Position numbers and translations under genes: made by a program. From Plutella xylostella (lineage: Eukaryota > Arthropoda > Insecta > Lepidoptera > Plutellidae): DNA of 64,000 bases. Below the pieces are notes generated by a model. It searched no databases. It saw nothing but the letters and a program-made list of their open reading frames with translations, and was not told the origin of the DNA. Shown here piece after piece: positions 33,776 through 46,139 of the stretch (its first letter is position 1; every line of letters starts with the position of its first letter). The stretch spans positions 10,248,001 to 10,312,000 of the forward strand of contig NC_064003.1 of NCBI RefSeq assembly GCF_932276165.1, given 5' to 3'.

Positions 33776-34724
33776 TAGATAGGTAAACCTTATTATAATC
33801 GTTTTCAATGGCCAGATAAAAAAGTTATCTAGAAAATAATGCTTGATGCTGTCGCGTCGTGGTCGCGTCTGATTTTTTTTATGAGATAGAACAATATTCC
33901 TCAGATATAATTAAATGAATGTTAAATAAGAAAAAAAATGCCGCCCATTTAAACATTTTAATTTCAGAAACTTTTCTCAACATTTTTCAATTAATTTCCT
34001 CACTGAAAAAGTAGGTCCGGTCCGTAGCCTCGTGCAAAATAACTTCTCGCAATTTCCTCAAAGGTTAATAAACTTCGTATAAGTATCTCAAAAAGCCAAA
34101 CTTTCCAACTTTTATATAAAACAACGAGTGGAGCCTTCTTTATTCGCTTTCAATATAGAGTCGCTGCGCGGTCGCTATTCGTTTCATGCAAATCCGAGCG
34201 GCCATTATAAGCCGAAACGCAAAAGGGTTGACAAATAAATTCTCCAACAATGGCCACTATTGGAGAGGTGAACTCGCTGCCAGTGGGAGAGCTTCTGAAA
34301 TAGTGCGTAATAGAACGGACTCCTGGCCCTTGAATAACATAGAGAAACCATAAATGGATAGAAGGAACCAGAAGTTCCTCTAATTGCTATCTCCAAGTGG
34401 GATTGATTGCTCAGATGGATTAATAGTTATCAAATGACTGTCAAGTTCCCTACACTGACTAACAAACTATAGTCATCGTCAACTCAACTCTCATCCACAC
34501 ACCTTTTGAGGAGTTTCGCCAGATTCATTGCAAAATGATCACAATTTTAATTAGCTTCACATTAAAAAGATCCAGGCTGAAACTTTGTTTCAGCTTCCTC
34601 CGTACTAAATTTCATGCAAATGCGTTCCAAAATAGAGCGGTCGGTCAATTCATAACCGTTTATTGGTAGAGGATCGGCCGAGGATACTGTCTCGTCAGTC
34701 GCCACTCTACTCGGTAGGTGTAAT

Positions 34725-34785
34725 CAGGGTATAAGCGTCGGTTGCGTGTAATGCCAAAAGATGGTCGCTTACCTTATTTCAGTTT
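34725..34785 (+). repeat. Partial copy of the repeat at 29690-29820
   Basis: GCGTCGGTTGCGTG, AATGCC, GGTCGCTTACCTTA match 29765-29815 with scattered changes. Confidence 0.45.
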
Positions 34786-35614
34786 TTATGCCTGAAGCTG
34801 CAGCACTGCCGGCGGTCCGCGCCCGCTATTGGTCTACAATCGGCGCGTGCGCAGCCGCCGCCATTACGTCACGCATATTAAGTGGCTTTCATCTCGCCGC
34901 CTATTGTCCATCCAGACCACTTCCGTGTTGATCTTACAGCGTAGTGGTAGAATTTCGCAACAGGGTTTTGTATTTTTTCTTAATAATTATTATCATTATC
35001 AGCGGTGTCCATTTTCATCCCTTTGTCATCAGTTTCAACCTCTCATGATTGCTTCTGTCTGTGCATTGAAGATTCTTATTAAATTTATACAAATAAGAGC
35101 TCTTCAAAAATGTCTTATCTCTTGTAGGAAGTATTATTCATCTCTGCAAAAGCGTTGCAGCAACGCAGTAGCACGATAGTAGTAATAGTAGATTACTAAA
35201 TAGTTAAATTAATAACCCTCATTTCAGTTCATTTATTATTATACTCCACCATACATAAAAAAAAAGTGCAGTATTCTATTATGTTTACATAAACACTCTC
35301 AGCGCGTGACATCGTGTTTGCAATAACGCCTGAACTGCCACAAAGGAATTTTTCACTCGAGCGCTAGCCACGAGCTGCTGGGCAATCATTTTTTGTTACG
35401 CACTGGAAATAAACAAGCCTTTTTGTAGTCTAAATAAAGCTTTTGCGAGCTTTAAAATTCTATGCTGCGATGTTAAAATACCCTATTTTCACCTCTATAA
35501 AACAAATGCAGTCACCCACTTTCGGCTTACTACTTATATACCATTTTTGCAATAGTCAGAATAAGATATTCATTCACTATGATTTCGATCTAGACAGAAA
35601 AAATATATTTCCAA

Positions 35615-35645
35615 TATCATATAGATAGATAGATAGATAGATAAA
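35615..35645. repeat. (ATAG)n microsatellite at LINE 3' end
   Basis: Seven or so uninterrupted ATAG units, the usual simple-repeat tail of the adjoining minus-strand LINE remnant. Confidence 0.85.
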
Positions 35646-36465
35646 TTATTTATTTACTTAACACAACACATACACAGGTTACACAGCAAGATTTTTAACA
35701 TAAAGTTTAAGATTACATAAACACAAAACACTATTAAAAGACATGCAGATAGAAAAGCAACATGTGTATTTATCATGTTAGCAAAAGGGTTCTGACTCAG
35801 CATAATACTATGATTATAATTAAATAATCACAGCGCTGGTATTCTGCCAGGACCAATTTTAGTGAGTGGGAGTGGAGCCTCAACTAAACATAAGTATGTG
35901 TGTAGTAAATATGTAAAAGTGTGTTGTGGTACGTTATAATTATATTTATACTAAAATAAAATAGATATTTATATATTATGTTATGAATGTATGTATATGA
36001 TAATATGTAACAATAAATTGTGTTAAATGATTATGGGTGTATGCTATGTAGTATGTGTAAACGAATATATTGTGATGTGAGTTTAAGTGATATGTGTGAA
36101 AATGATAGCAAGTGATGTGGTAGTTAATTTGCTGGGTGACACCTAGAAAAAGTATATGGCGAAGAGAATGCTAGAACGTAAGCTACGCAGCCTGCTTTTG
36201 TACAGCTAGCAAGTAAAGTCGGAAGCGCAGTTTAAAAGTGTGTTTATTGATAAGATCTCTGATGGGAGGGGGTATATTGTTCCAGCATTTGGTCGCCATA
36301 TACTTGAAACAGCCTCGAAATTTTGTTGTACGGTATGGGGGAGTTAACAAAGGTGCTGTACACCGACGCAGCGAGTTGCGCCAGGAAAGCTCAGTGAAGA
36401 GGTACGCTGGTTTATGCGTTTTTACGACACCAAACAGTAGAACATATAGGAGCTACGGAGCAGTG
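35615..36465 (-). pseudogene. Decayed 5'-truncated LINE, C-terminal reverse-transcriptase ORF remnant
   Basis: On the minus strand a frame from about 36450 down to about 36120 reads LLFGVVKTHKPAYLFTELSW, then RTTKFRGCFKYMATKCWNNI and PPPIRDLINKHTFKTAL. This has the shape of the region that ends many CR1/Jockey-type ORF2 proteins, the W-N-(N/D)-(I/L)-P-x-x-I-R phrase; the LINE at 38170 has LWNDLPLSIRKAPTLASFK there. A stop lies just upstream. The 3' UTR follows leftward and ends in a perfect (ATCT)n run at 35615-35645. It cannot make a working enzyme. Confidence 0.6.
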
Positions 36466-37009
36466 CATTTGAGTAATGTATTTATTTTATTTCACGGTTC
36501 TGTTGCATGCACTATGCGGATGGGGATTAAGTATCAAAGGCTTTCGGTAAATACGAAAGGAATACTTAATGGAGAATATGTGATGTAGTGAGCTTTATGT
36601 AAGGAGGTTTATTAAAATTTATCAAATCATTACTATAACTACGATCTATATGAGTACCTATGGAGCTTTTTAATTTTTTATGAGCCTGCCAGTTGCATCC
36701 GATTTACGATAATCTTATTTTCAAAACTCTAAAAGAGTTCCTATAAAAATATGTATTATAATTATGAAACATGTACCTATATGAATTACAATTTTATCCA
36801 AAAACCAACTTACAACATTATGCCAGTGCGCCCTACCTAATCTGCATATAGGTCTAAAATGGTAGGTCTCCTTATTATGATATTATCATAGCTAGTTAAG
36901 ACGGTACTTAGAGCTGAGTAATGCCACTTAGCTTCTGTAATTGTGGTTCGCTTCGACAGCAGGTCACTGCTTAGGGAGTAAATTAATGAAGTTACTGCTT
37001 TAGGAGCAC

Positions 37010-37143
37010 GGGGGTCACTCTATGTGACGAAAAACGAGGTTTCAGAGCGCTGCTGCGCGAGCTACGACTCTATCTCGTTGTATTAAACGTGCCGATTGCA
37101 CGACAGCTCTCGTTCGTTAGTTTTTTCTCAGTATAGAGTAACC
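37010..37143. mobile_element. Short MITE, GGGGGTCACTCTAT ends
   Basis: Starts GGGGGTCACTCTATGTGACG and ends AGTATAGAGTAACCC. The interior has GAGCGCTGCTGCGCGAGC, GACTCTATCTCGTTGTA and GTGCCGATTGCACGA. It is the reference copy for the longer one at 27669 and the half copy at 48250. Confidence 0.75.
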
Positions 37144-37384
37144 CGTGGATCTAGTGCCATATTTTGCCTCGACCTATTTCGAAATAGTCAGTGGGGTATT
37201 TTATTCAGGATACCAGTCGTGAACATACGTATATTTTATACAGAACATTACAAAAAGCGTATGTGTTACCGAGAAAGGGTTACTCAGGGGGTAATTCTGA
37301 ACCACTTTTGATGTACGACTTTTGGATATTCGCGAAAATCATGATTCTCTGTGCAACATCCTCTATATGCAGCATTATGCATTA

Positions 37385-37622
37385 GGGCGCCTTCAAATTA
37401 GTCGCTAAGTGTCGCGCGGCTGCAGCGCTGCTGCAGCGCTGCAGTCGCGCTGCTGTCAAAATCCATATAAATTTTGTAATTTAAAAGATGCGCGACTGCA
37501 GCGCTGCAGCAGCGCTGCAGTCGCGCGTTAATAATTTATATGGAATTTAGACAGCAGCGCGGCTGCAGCGCTGCAGCAGCGCTGCAGCCGCGCGACACTT
37601 AGCGACTAATTTGAAGGCGCCC
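37385..37622. mobile_element. PIF/Harbinger-type MITE built of nested palindromes, 238 bp
   Basis: Ends GGGCGCCTTCAAATTAGTCG and its reverse complement, with the inverted match running on through CTAAGTGTCGCGCG. TTA flanks both sides (37382-37384, 37623-37625). Inside, blocks made of CTGCAGCGCTGCAG and its relatives occur three times, each bounded by GCGCG, separated by AT-rich arms that themselves pair (CCATATAAATTT against AATTTATATGG). No transposase. Confidence 0.85.
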
Positions 37623-38169
37623 TTAGGTTATTATGTCAGTAAGTATCTGTGTGGGTAAAATTCAGACAGACTCCATCATAATATTTCCATAGCAATAACA
37701 TAATCTGCGGTGCTCATTTGAAAAAACTTCAGTATTTCACGATAAGTAATATTGAAAGACGCAGACCGATTTTCTTCATCTTTATCTGTCGACGTTAAGT
37801 AGCAAAAAATATTCCGACACGTTTGTTGAATCCTAAGTAGTTGGAATTCAAATATTTTTCTTCGCAATTTACTTAAAACTTAAGCAAATTATAATAAGAG
37901 CTCTCGCACTTAGCACGTCCCCGATTCAGGAACTCCGGAAAGTATGCTCCGGCCCGGATAATCCGGATCTCTGTCAATTTCAATTAAGTATATGGAAGTA
38001 AAAAGAAGAAAAAAACTGGGACAGGAATATACTGACTTTCAAATAGTCACAACAGAAAACTATATAAATCTTGGGTAAAAATGATTAAAGCTGCAACTAA
38101 AAAGCTTACATTACAAAAACACAATGACTTATATGTAACAAAAGTACAAAGTCATCATTTTTCTGGTAA

Positions 38170-39989
38170 ATTTATCGATACCCGACGCCATATTCAACGA
38201 CGATACAACGACGCCATATTCATGAATCAATTCAAAACGGTGATCCAGCCAAAGTCTGGAATTTCCTCAGGTCACTCGGAGTTGGTAAATCCCGCTCTCA
38301 AACTATTCCTAAAGATCTAGACTTAAACCTTCTTAACCAACATTTTACATCGTCAGTAGCCATGGATAGTGCAACTAAACTTAGAACATTGAACAATCTT
38401 TCTACTATACCAACTCCTGACTTTTCCGAATTCAACTTTAGCCATTTTACTGATTGTGACATTGAGAGAAGTATACTTGCCATCACTTCTAAAGCTGTCG
38501 GTAGTGACAGCATAAGTCGGAACATGGTACTCCCTATCCTGGACATAATCCTTCCCGTCATATCCCACATATTAAAATTTTCCATCTCCTCTAATACGTT
38601 CCCATCCTCTTGGAAAGACGCTCAAGTAACTCCTTTGCCCAAAAAAGCCAACCCATCCTTTTCAGACTATCGCCCTATTTCCATCCTTCCTTTCCTTTCC
38701 AAAGTCCTCGAACGTCTCGTCCATCACCAGCTGAACAGGTTCTTAGTGCAGAATAATCTCATGAATCCTTACCAATCTGGATTCCGCCCAGGACACAGCA
38801 CGGTAACGGCATTAGTAAAAATCACGGACGACGTTCGCCAGGGTATGGAGAACGGAGAGCTGACTGTGCTGTCGCTACTTGACTTCAGCAATGCTTTCAA
38901 CACAGTGGATTTCGATATCCTCTTGGGGGTATTACGTTATCTCAATGTATCTCCAACGGTAATTGACTGGTTTCATAGTTACTTGCACGGGCGCCGGCAG
39001 CGAATCCGTATTGAAGAGTCCTACTCTGTTTGGTGTAGTACTACGGCTGGTGTCCCGCAAGGTGGCGTGTTGTCTCCTCTTCTCTTCGCAATATTCATAA
39101 ATAGTATATCTAACAACATTTCTTCTTCCTACCACCTTTATGCAGATGATCTACAAATTTATAACCATGCTCCAATTTCCGACCTCCCAGTTGCCATACA
39201 TAAAACCAACACTGACTTGGATTATATACTGGCGTGGAGTCAAAATTACGGTTTGAAGTCAACCCAAACAAAACGCAGGTCATTATATTAGGCAGCCCCA
39301 GATTCAGCTCATTTGTTGACTACAATGCCCTCCCTCCAATAGTTTTTGATGGTGTCCACATACCTTGGAGTAAACAGGTGAAAAACTTGGGGGTCTACAT
39401 GGACAATGCTATGACCTGGAAGACGCAGCTTGACGAGGTCAGTCGGAAGGTGTTCGCTTCTGCAGGATCACTCCGCAGACTGCGAAATTTCTTGCCCACA
39501 GCCACCAAAATTGTGCTTTCTCAATCCCTACTTCTTCCTATTCTAGATTATGCCGACTCATGTTATCCCGATCTTACCGAAGAGCAACTTAACAAACTTG
39601 AGCGCCTCCAGAATGTCTGTATACGGTTTATATTTGGTTTACGCAAGTATGACCATGTTTCAGAGTATCGCGCTAAGCTCAAGTGGCTCCCCATTCGCCT
39701 TCGCCGGAATACTCACATTCTTTCACTTCTTTACTCAATACTGTTTAACCCAGCGTACCCCGATTATCTCAAAGAGCGATTTCACTTTCGACATGAATCC
39801 CACAGCCGGGGTTTGCGTTCCTCACAAAACCTACGGCTGAATATTCCACCCCATACTACAAAATTCTTCAGTGACTCCTTCACCATACAAGCAATCACTT
39901 TATGGAACGATCTCCCACTTAGTATACGGAAAGCACCGACATTGGCCTCATTCAAAAGGATGTTAAAAGACCATTTCCTCGGCTCTTGA
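38170..39989 (+). pseudogene. Reverse transcriptase of LINE ORF2, truncated and frameshifted
   Basis: The first part (38170 to about 39256) covers the linker (KVWNFLRSLGVGK) and the RT fingers and palm: motif A in LLDFSNAFNTVDFD, motif B in AGVPQGGVLSPLLF, and catalytic YADD at about 39140. Near 39256 one base is missing compared with the expected frame; the protein continues one frame over (NPNKTQVIILGSPRF) to a stop at 39987-39989, through the thumb and the conserved LLPILDYADSCY and ITLWNDLPLSIR regions. The ATG at 38362 is internal. The motif order and the FSNAFNTVDFDIL form point to the CR1 group rather than RTE; the exact clade is my inference. It cannot produce full-length protein because of the truncation and the frameshift. 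Confidence 0.88.
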
Positions 39990-40345
39990 ATGAAGATCAC
40001 TATATCCTCTTTAATATGCTTATTATTATATATAAGTAACGTGGTATGTATTTTATTATATATTAATATATTAATATATTATATATTATGATGCTAGGTA
40101 TATAAATTATATATGTAAATATATTGTAGGTAGTATGTATTGGTATATTAAATATTTATGGTATATTCTTTATTCCTAGTACACTTTACCCTTCTTTACA
40201 TCTAAATATCCTTCCACCCAAAGGTTGTCTGGAAGAAATCGCTTTAAGCGATAAGACCGCCATTTGTACATATGTGTTAGATTAAGTTTTGTATTGTTGT
40301 CCATATTTTTGTGTGCAAATAAAGAATATCTTATCTTATCTTATC
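38170..40345 (+). mobile_element. 5'-truncated non-LTR retrotransposon (LINE), CR1/Jockey group
   Basis: It holds the C-terminal two thirds of an ORF2, a 3' UTR and a simple-repeat end, AAATAAAGAATATCTTATC repeated at 40318-40345. Truncation is near 38170-38185, since the frame has a stop at 38167 and no endonuclease domain precedes. No clear target duplication. The preserved sequence suggests a fairly recent copy. Confidence 0.85.
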
Positions 40346-40500
40346 TTTATCATCATCATCTGCCCGTAATCCCCATCCACTGCTGGACATAGATCTCTCC
40401 CAAGGATTGCCACAACACTCTAACCTAGACTTTCCTCGTCCAGCCGCTACCAGCTACTTGTCGCTTTCCCTCGGGTCAACCATTGATCAAAATTGTGAAA
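40346..40500 (-). mobile_element. RTE-like LINE 3' end
   Basis: On the minus strand one frame reads SGWTRKV, a stop, then VLWQSLGEIYVQQW, the C-terminal phrase of a widespread lepidopteran RTE-type LINE. It ends in a GATGATGATGA tail abutting the CR1-type LINE's tail. Together they form tail-to-tail LINE ends. Confidence 0.6.
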
Positions 40501-42676
40501 AGGTTGGTAGGAAGAGTGGTTTACCGGAATTTGTATGATATCTTGATCAGTGCCCCTATTGGTGACGTTCTAAACTACGTAATGAAACTAGAATAAAATT
40601 CATAAAAATTCCAATGAACCACCTATCGAAAAGTGTAAAATAAAACGTGATTCGTCCTCTGTATTCAAAGCGCACTCAATCCTGTAAATTTTCACTTGAC
40701 AATGTATACTCCAGCACCGACAATAGCACAAACAATCCACAATACAGCTACAAACTATACCGAGATCGAGATACGCATCTCGACCATCTCGCATTGTTAA
40801 AGGCAAATATTCTCAGTTGGCGCATGTATGTAAACACTGGTGTACACGAGACGGATTTTGTATGGAGTTTGTATGGTATCAGTGCCGCCTGGTATCTGGA
40901 CACGGCGAGCAAAATGCGACGATACAGATCTGTGTAACAAGACTGGGCGGCTTTTGATTGGGACCTGAGGTTTGGGTGAACCCAAAGACGCATCATATAT
41001 AAAAAAACTAAAATACGAAATTAAAAAAAAATCGCTAGTAACTTATCCGCTACCGCCGTGGTTAGCAGTAAAATGTACAATCATAAATATTATGGGAATA
41101 GTAGGACCGAAGCATACCATCACCGGTAGCTGTAGCAAAATAACTCTGTGGTTTGAATAATCCCTAATTCTTAATGAATGTTTTAAACTGTATCGCTTTT
41201 TTACTCCATAATAGAAATGTTAACCGCTGAGAACGTCCATTGTTATGCCAAATGAAATAATATTTACCTAAAAACGACTTAGCTGAAACTATTTTGCCTA
41301 TGTGGTAGACTCACCAAATCACCACACAACCAAAATAGCAATTTAAAACAAGCTCAAATTCTAAGAAGTGTAATAGTTTGTTGAACATAATCCAATACAC
41401 ATTTTAACGAGCTCCGCCTTAATTTTCGTAACAAATTAAACTTCGCCTTAAAGTCATAAAAGTTTAATTTGACTTTACGCCAACTTTTCTCCTTCTACGG
41501 TGTACTTAAATCAAAGTTTGTGGAAACTTACAAAGTGTGACACAATTACGAATATACCGTAACTTAAAAATCGTTTAAGACTGAACTATGTAGGTTGAGT
41601 TTCCTATCAGAATAACGATTTAGTACACCAAGTACATAAACCCGGTTACGATTCACTGAATATTTCTTTTTATTCGAGGCAAAGTAAAAGTTTACAATAG
41701 AACCTGAGTCACCTTTGGTTTAATATACCTACCAGTTTTGCAATACCCTGTAGGTATAGTTCAGCAGATTCACAGATTTCCACCACTATTAACCACTAGC
41801 TATTATTGATGCCATAGGCACAAAAATCTAACTGTCTTCAATAATTATTCTCCATTTCAAAGACAATAAACCCATCCAAATATTATTTCAAAAATAAAAT
41901 TATTAATATGAATCTTACCACCATCACTGACTTTGACTTAAAAATTTACTTTGACTTTAAACTTGAATCTCTATTGCCTAAAAAAACAACCTACACTAGG
42001 CCCAAACCTCAGGTTCTATCGTGTCCCACACCGGCCCATGTCCGCGTGACGGGGCGCGTCGCCCGTCACCCGCGCCATTGTGCCGGGTGCCGATGAGGGA
42101 GCCCGGCGTAGATAACACGCGGACACCTGTGCTCTCATAATAGACCCCCGCTGCCAATTACGCTGCGTTTGCGCAGGGATGCGCGCGGATGGGGATGCGT
42201 TGGTGCGTGTGTCATATTGGGTAATTGATAGATCAGGATTACTATGATAAACAGGATGGTCATAGGTATAACTTTTTTATTATTCTAACACGCAGGTACC
42301 AAAGGCGGTCTTAACACTAAAGGTGATTTCTTCCAGGCAACCTTTGGATTGAAGATATAGTCAGAAGTAATTTACTGGCAACAACATTTAATTTTGGGAG
42401 TCCTAACTCATAACGAGTTAAATATCAAAGAGAAAGACCCATCTCGTCACCGTACATCTGTGGCAGAAACGCAGCCTGATTGAGGCCGAGGATTTCGGCA
42501 GAAGTGTTTTGTTTTTCAATGGGGAAGGATGCTGTTGAGGTTGATTGAGGGCTATGATTAAAGTTTATTTATATTGATTGCTGGGGAATTATCAGGTGGA
42601 GAGGATTTGGTTTTATCAGTAGATGAAAGGTAACGTAAAATAAAAGCAAGCGACTTGATTATCATTATCAATGGTT
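40501..42676. other. Non-coding stretch
   Basis: No gene supported; the overlapping frames of 60-96 codons at 40600-40996 sit on both strands. A CpG-rich patch lies at 42020-42200 (GTCCGCGTGACGGGGCGCGT, GCGTTTGCGCAGGGATGCGC) with no start codon context I trust. Confidence 0.35.
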
Positions 42677-43070
42677 GGGGGCCGTCCATTAATCACGTGA
42701 GGTCGTTTTTCTCATTTTTTGACCCCCCCCCCCTCCCCCCTGGTGATATTTGGTGAGGTTTGGGACCAACCCCCCCCTCCCCCCCCTGGATCACGTGTAT
42801 TTTTTGGAAGCTATTTTTGACTAGAAAAAATATAACGAAAATTGCGTTTTGAATTGAATTTATGTGTATTTGCAATAAAATGTAGGTATACTACAAATCG
42901 TTCAAATTTTTGCGCTGTTCAAAATTTCGGTTACCTAGTGATTTTTGACAAAAAAATTAATACACGTGATGTCTAACGAGACCCCCTCCTCCCCCCTCGT
43001 GATGTTTGGTGAGGTTTTCTGTACCCCCTCCCCCCCCCCTTTGAGCCTCACGTGATTAATGGACGGCCCC
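42677..43070. mobile_element. 394-bp MITE with GGGGCCGTCCATTAATCACG ends
   Basis: The terminal inverted repeat of about 24 bp (to CACGTGA) is nearly perfect. Inside, runs of C with CCTCCCCC occur in both halves, and GTGATRTTTGGTGAGGTTT occurs twice in the same orientation. No coding sequence and no reliable target duplication, so the superfamily is open. Confidence 0.75.
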
Positions 43071-44965
43071 TTGTTTCAAAGTACTTTTTTGCGTTTGTTC
43101 AGTAAATTTAACAATATTCCATCCATCCGTGTAGTGTAAGTATAGAAACATCAGAATTATTCTATACATCTATATACACAACCTATTTAATATTAAAAAC
43201 TCCGGAAGTTATCATAAATGACGTTATAACATTTACAAGGCTTCATTTAATTATCCTCATTTTCCGGGATATTTCAATCACGTCTACCTACCTCAGCCAG
43301 TTCTATCACGACGACAAACACTAACCCAGTCCTAGCACTACATACCTTAGAGTATTACTACAAACAAACACACAGAAGCACACGCCAAACTCACAACAAC
43401 CCCAATTTTCGATCGCCAGTTCAGAAAAACATAGGCTTATCTAAATAACAGCATACGTATTCAGAATATCGCCAACAAGCGACGACACGGCACCTTTTGT
43501 CCAACATTTAGCGAGATTGACAGGAACAAGAGCCTTGTTATCTGCTATCGAGAGAGGGTTAAGGTGCCAATTGGCGGTGAACTACATGACTGTGAGATTT
43601 GACAGTAAGCGATATGTCGCTCGTAAAAACGACCATAGAAATTAAAAAGTTTCAGTGACTATAGAATCATCTTACTTTTTAGCTTAATGACGCCGTCTGC
43701 TATATTACCGCATATATCGCATTAGAATATTACCAACAAAAAATATCAATATTGTATTAAAACTTTCATATAGATGTTTAAAAATTGGACTTTTACTGTG
43801 TAGTAATTTTGTGGGTGGAACTTTGAACTCGCGAGTGTAATAAAGATCCAATAGCGATGTCGCGACTGCAGTAGCAATCTCTAGTCGTGGCTGCCTATTG
43901 CCACCTTAAATGTGTATCATGCGCATGTGTCGACCCTCCCGTCTGGACCGAGAGTGTAAATGGGTGCATAATAAGCTCCCATACAAAATCACCTTGATAC
44001 ATTCCCCCGAGTATAATGGGCATTCTTGGGGACATGTCTTTTTGGTCCCGAGTCAAGTCAAAATTTATACAAACTGGTCGTGTTTTGTAAAGTGTGAATT
44101 GGACCAGATTGGTGTTTTTAATGCTGCCCGCATGTCGTATGGTAAGTGTGTAGATGCATGGGTGGATGGGAGAAGGGTTTTTAAAGGTTTATTTTATATG
44201 CTGTCGGTACAAGCAGGGTATAATTCGGTTGAGAATGTCTGACCTGAGATGGAATTCAATAATCTTAAAATCCTGTATTTGACAGATTCACCCAGTGGGT
44301 ACTTACATATTTAACAGCCCTAAACATCTAATTCATGTGTGCCTAGCTTTAATGGTAAGGCTAGATAGATAGTTATTTAAAGTAACTAAGAATTAATGGT
44401 AAATCGTTTGATTCAAAACATTAGCTAGTTTCCAAGTGTGAAACCCAATATTCATTGTAAACCTGTAAGACTCGATATTTACAGAAAATTTTATTCTTAC
44501 CAACCAAAAACCTTTCACCTCTGTTTTCGCCAATAACGCAATTACCGTCAACATACAAGTATACTTACTTTAAAACCACTTTTAACATATCCCATCTGCA
44601 AACTCGAAACAAACCGTTTAATTACTAAAGCAAGAGTCGCGGAGGACAATATACGATCGTAAATATGTACGCGGGGACAAAATGAAACGATAATTCACAT
44701 CTTAGCGCACGGGCTAAGGACCGACCGGGCCCAAGGTTTGTAAGTATTGCTTGCCTTTGGATATGGCATCATGAGGAAAGTGCAGCTATCGTACCATCAG
44801 CGCAAATTAACAATTAACAACCAATAAGTGGTGTCGCTTATCTCTCAAATCTGATGTAACTTAAGTATGGATCTGACAGATGTTTGAGGAGCGATGCTGT
44901 TTAAGAATTTTTGTGTCGGTGGTCGTAGGGTAGCAGGACATATGCTTGGGGTTTTTCTCTAGTCA
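43071..44965. other. Non-coding stretch
   Basis: Nothing convincing. The 110-codon plus-strand frame at 43910-44242 has no recognisable domain, only scattered Cys and Trp, and no gene context. Confidence 0.35.
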
Positions 44966-44969
44966 TAGA

Positions 44970-45125
44970 TAAATAATAGATAGATAGATAGAATATTCTT
45001 TATTTGTACACACACACATAAAAGAATAATAATTCATAATATTTACTTAAATTGTTTAAGTATCAGCTATGCCTGGCAAATAAAGTATCACAAGGCATAA
45101 GACAGCATACCTACCTAGACTTTTG
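44970..45125 (-). mobile_element. LINE 3' end
   Basis: On the minus strand a 3'-UTR-like stretch ends GTGTGTGTACAAATAAAGAA and then repeated ATCT, as in the other CR1/Jockey-type tails here. Confidence 0.6.
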
Positions 45126-45736
45126 GCACTTTTTGAGTGAATTTGTCCATTGTAGTCATCATCATTAACGCCATACTATACCATCTTTGTCCACAAGATA
45201 CTCTTATTATAAAGAATAGAAATCAATTTTATAAAGCACTTGACATTTTACCTTCTTCCTCTATTCTTAGCACATCCGAGTGACAATGCAAATAGAATCA
45301 AATTGTGTATTGAAAGTCCCTTACATTGTGCGCGGGCTGTGTGCACTATACTTTTAACTTAAGTTAAGTAACTACACAGTTTGGTTTATTTAAGTATGTG
45401 TTCCCAAATAGGGGTGTAACAATTTTGACTTGTGTATCTTTAATCTGTATCTGTGGGGCCTTCAGCTTTGCAATAAATGTAGGTACTCTCGAAAAAAACT
45501 ATGGTTTTGTGAGAAATGAATATGTACATAGGTTCAAGAGAGATTTTAGCCATCTTTTATACAATGTGATTTATTTTACTAGCTTCGTATTTTGTCAGAA
45601 ATTTCAGGGGTTTCTAAATTCGGTTATATTTTTTTTATTTATGATAAGAACTGTTTATTACTTGGTAAGTTTACATAGTAACACGCGAAAACTTCACATA
45701 TGTATTTTTTTTTATTTACGGTCTTTTACGGTTTCC

Positions 45737-45785
45737 TTCTAATGAAGGTAGGGTTTTAGGCCTAGTACACCACGCTGGCCTAAAA
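45737..45785 (-). mobile_element. Tail-module fragment
   Basis: On the minus strand: GGCCAGCGTGGTGTACTAGG then CCTAAAACCCTACCTTCATT. The short remnant matches the tail module at 16165 and 56690. Confidence 0.6.
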
Positions 45786-45922
45786 CCTGGTTAACAACTC
45801 ATATACAATAGTCAAATTCCACAACCTAGGTAGGTACCTACATATTTAACTTCCCAAAAACTCCAAATACATAAATAAATAGGTGAGTTCCATCCAGACA
45901 GGCACTTATTAGCGGTTCAGTC

Positions 45923-45924
<2 letters not shown>

Positions 45925-45978
<54 letters not shown>
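45925..45978. repeat. (GCC)n microsatellite, about 18 units
   Basis: An uninterrupted GCC run of roughly 54 bp, bounded by CAGTCGC and GGGCGG, in otherwise AT-rich DNA. No frame through it is supported as coding. Confidence 0.9.
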
Positions 45979-45980
<2 letters not shown>

Positions 45981-46139
45981 GCGGTATCCGACGCGATCTC
46001 AGATACGATCGGACGATTGTCTCGTGTCAGGGTGTGGGTACGCTTCGACACTATAGCATTTAGCACAGTATCTACTAGTAGCTAGTATAGTAGCTTGAGT
46101 AGTTTCAGAAAATGTTATATTTATACGATGAATAAAAAC

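Larger units (their letters stand above)
32433..35614. other. Non-coding stretch
   Basis: No convincing gene; frames are 84 codons or fewer, apart from a 116-codon one at 34829-35179 that looks like chance. It contains the hairpin at 33711-33775, the dispersed-repeat piece at 34725-34785 and a CpG-rich patch at 34800-34930 with CTATTGGTCTAC and ATTACGTCACG (CCAAT-like and CRE-like motifs), a possible but unproven regulatory element. Confidence 0.35.

Noticed and set aside
35615..35645. CRISPR-like or regulatory short repeat
   Set aside because: It is a plain tetranucleotide microsatellite at a LINE tail. No spacer-separated repeats, and so no CRISPR array, occur anywhere in the window.
43910..44242. 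110-codon frame
   Set aside because: No recognisable domain, no splice or promoter context, and no neighbouring gene. It is left only as a note in the stretch description.
45398..45742. 114-codon hydrophobic frame
   Set aside because: The hydrophobicity follows from T-rich DNA. It runs into a SINE tail fragment and has no family resemblance.
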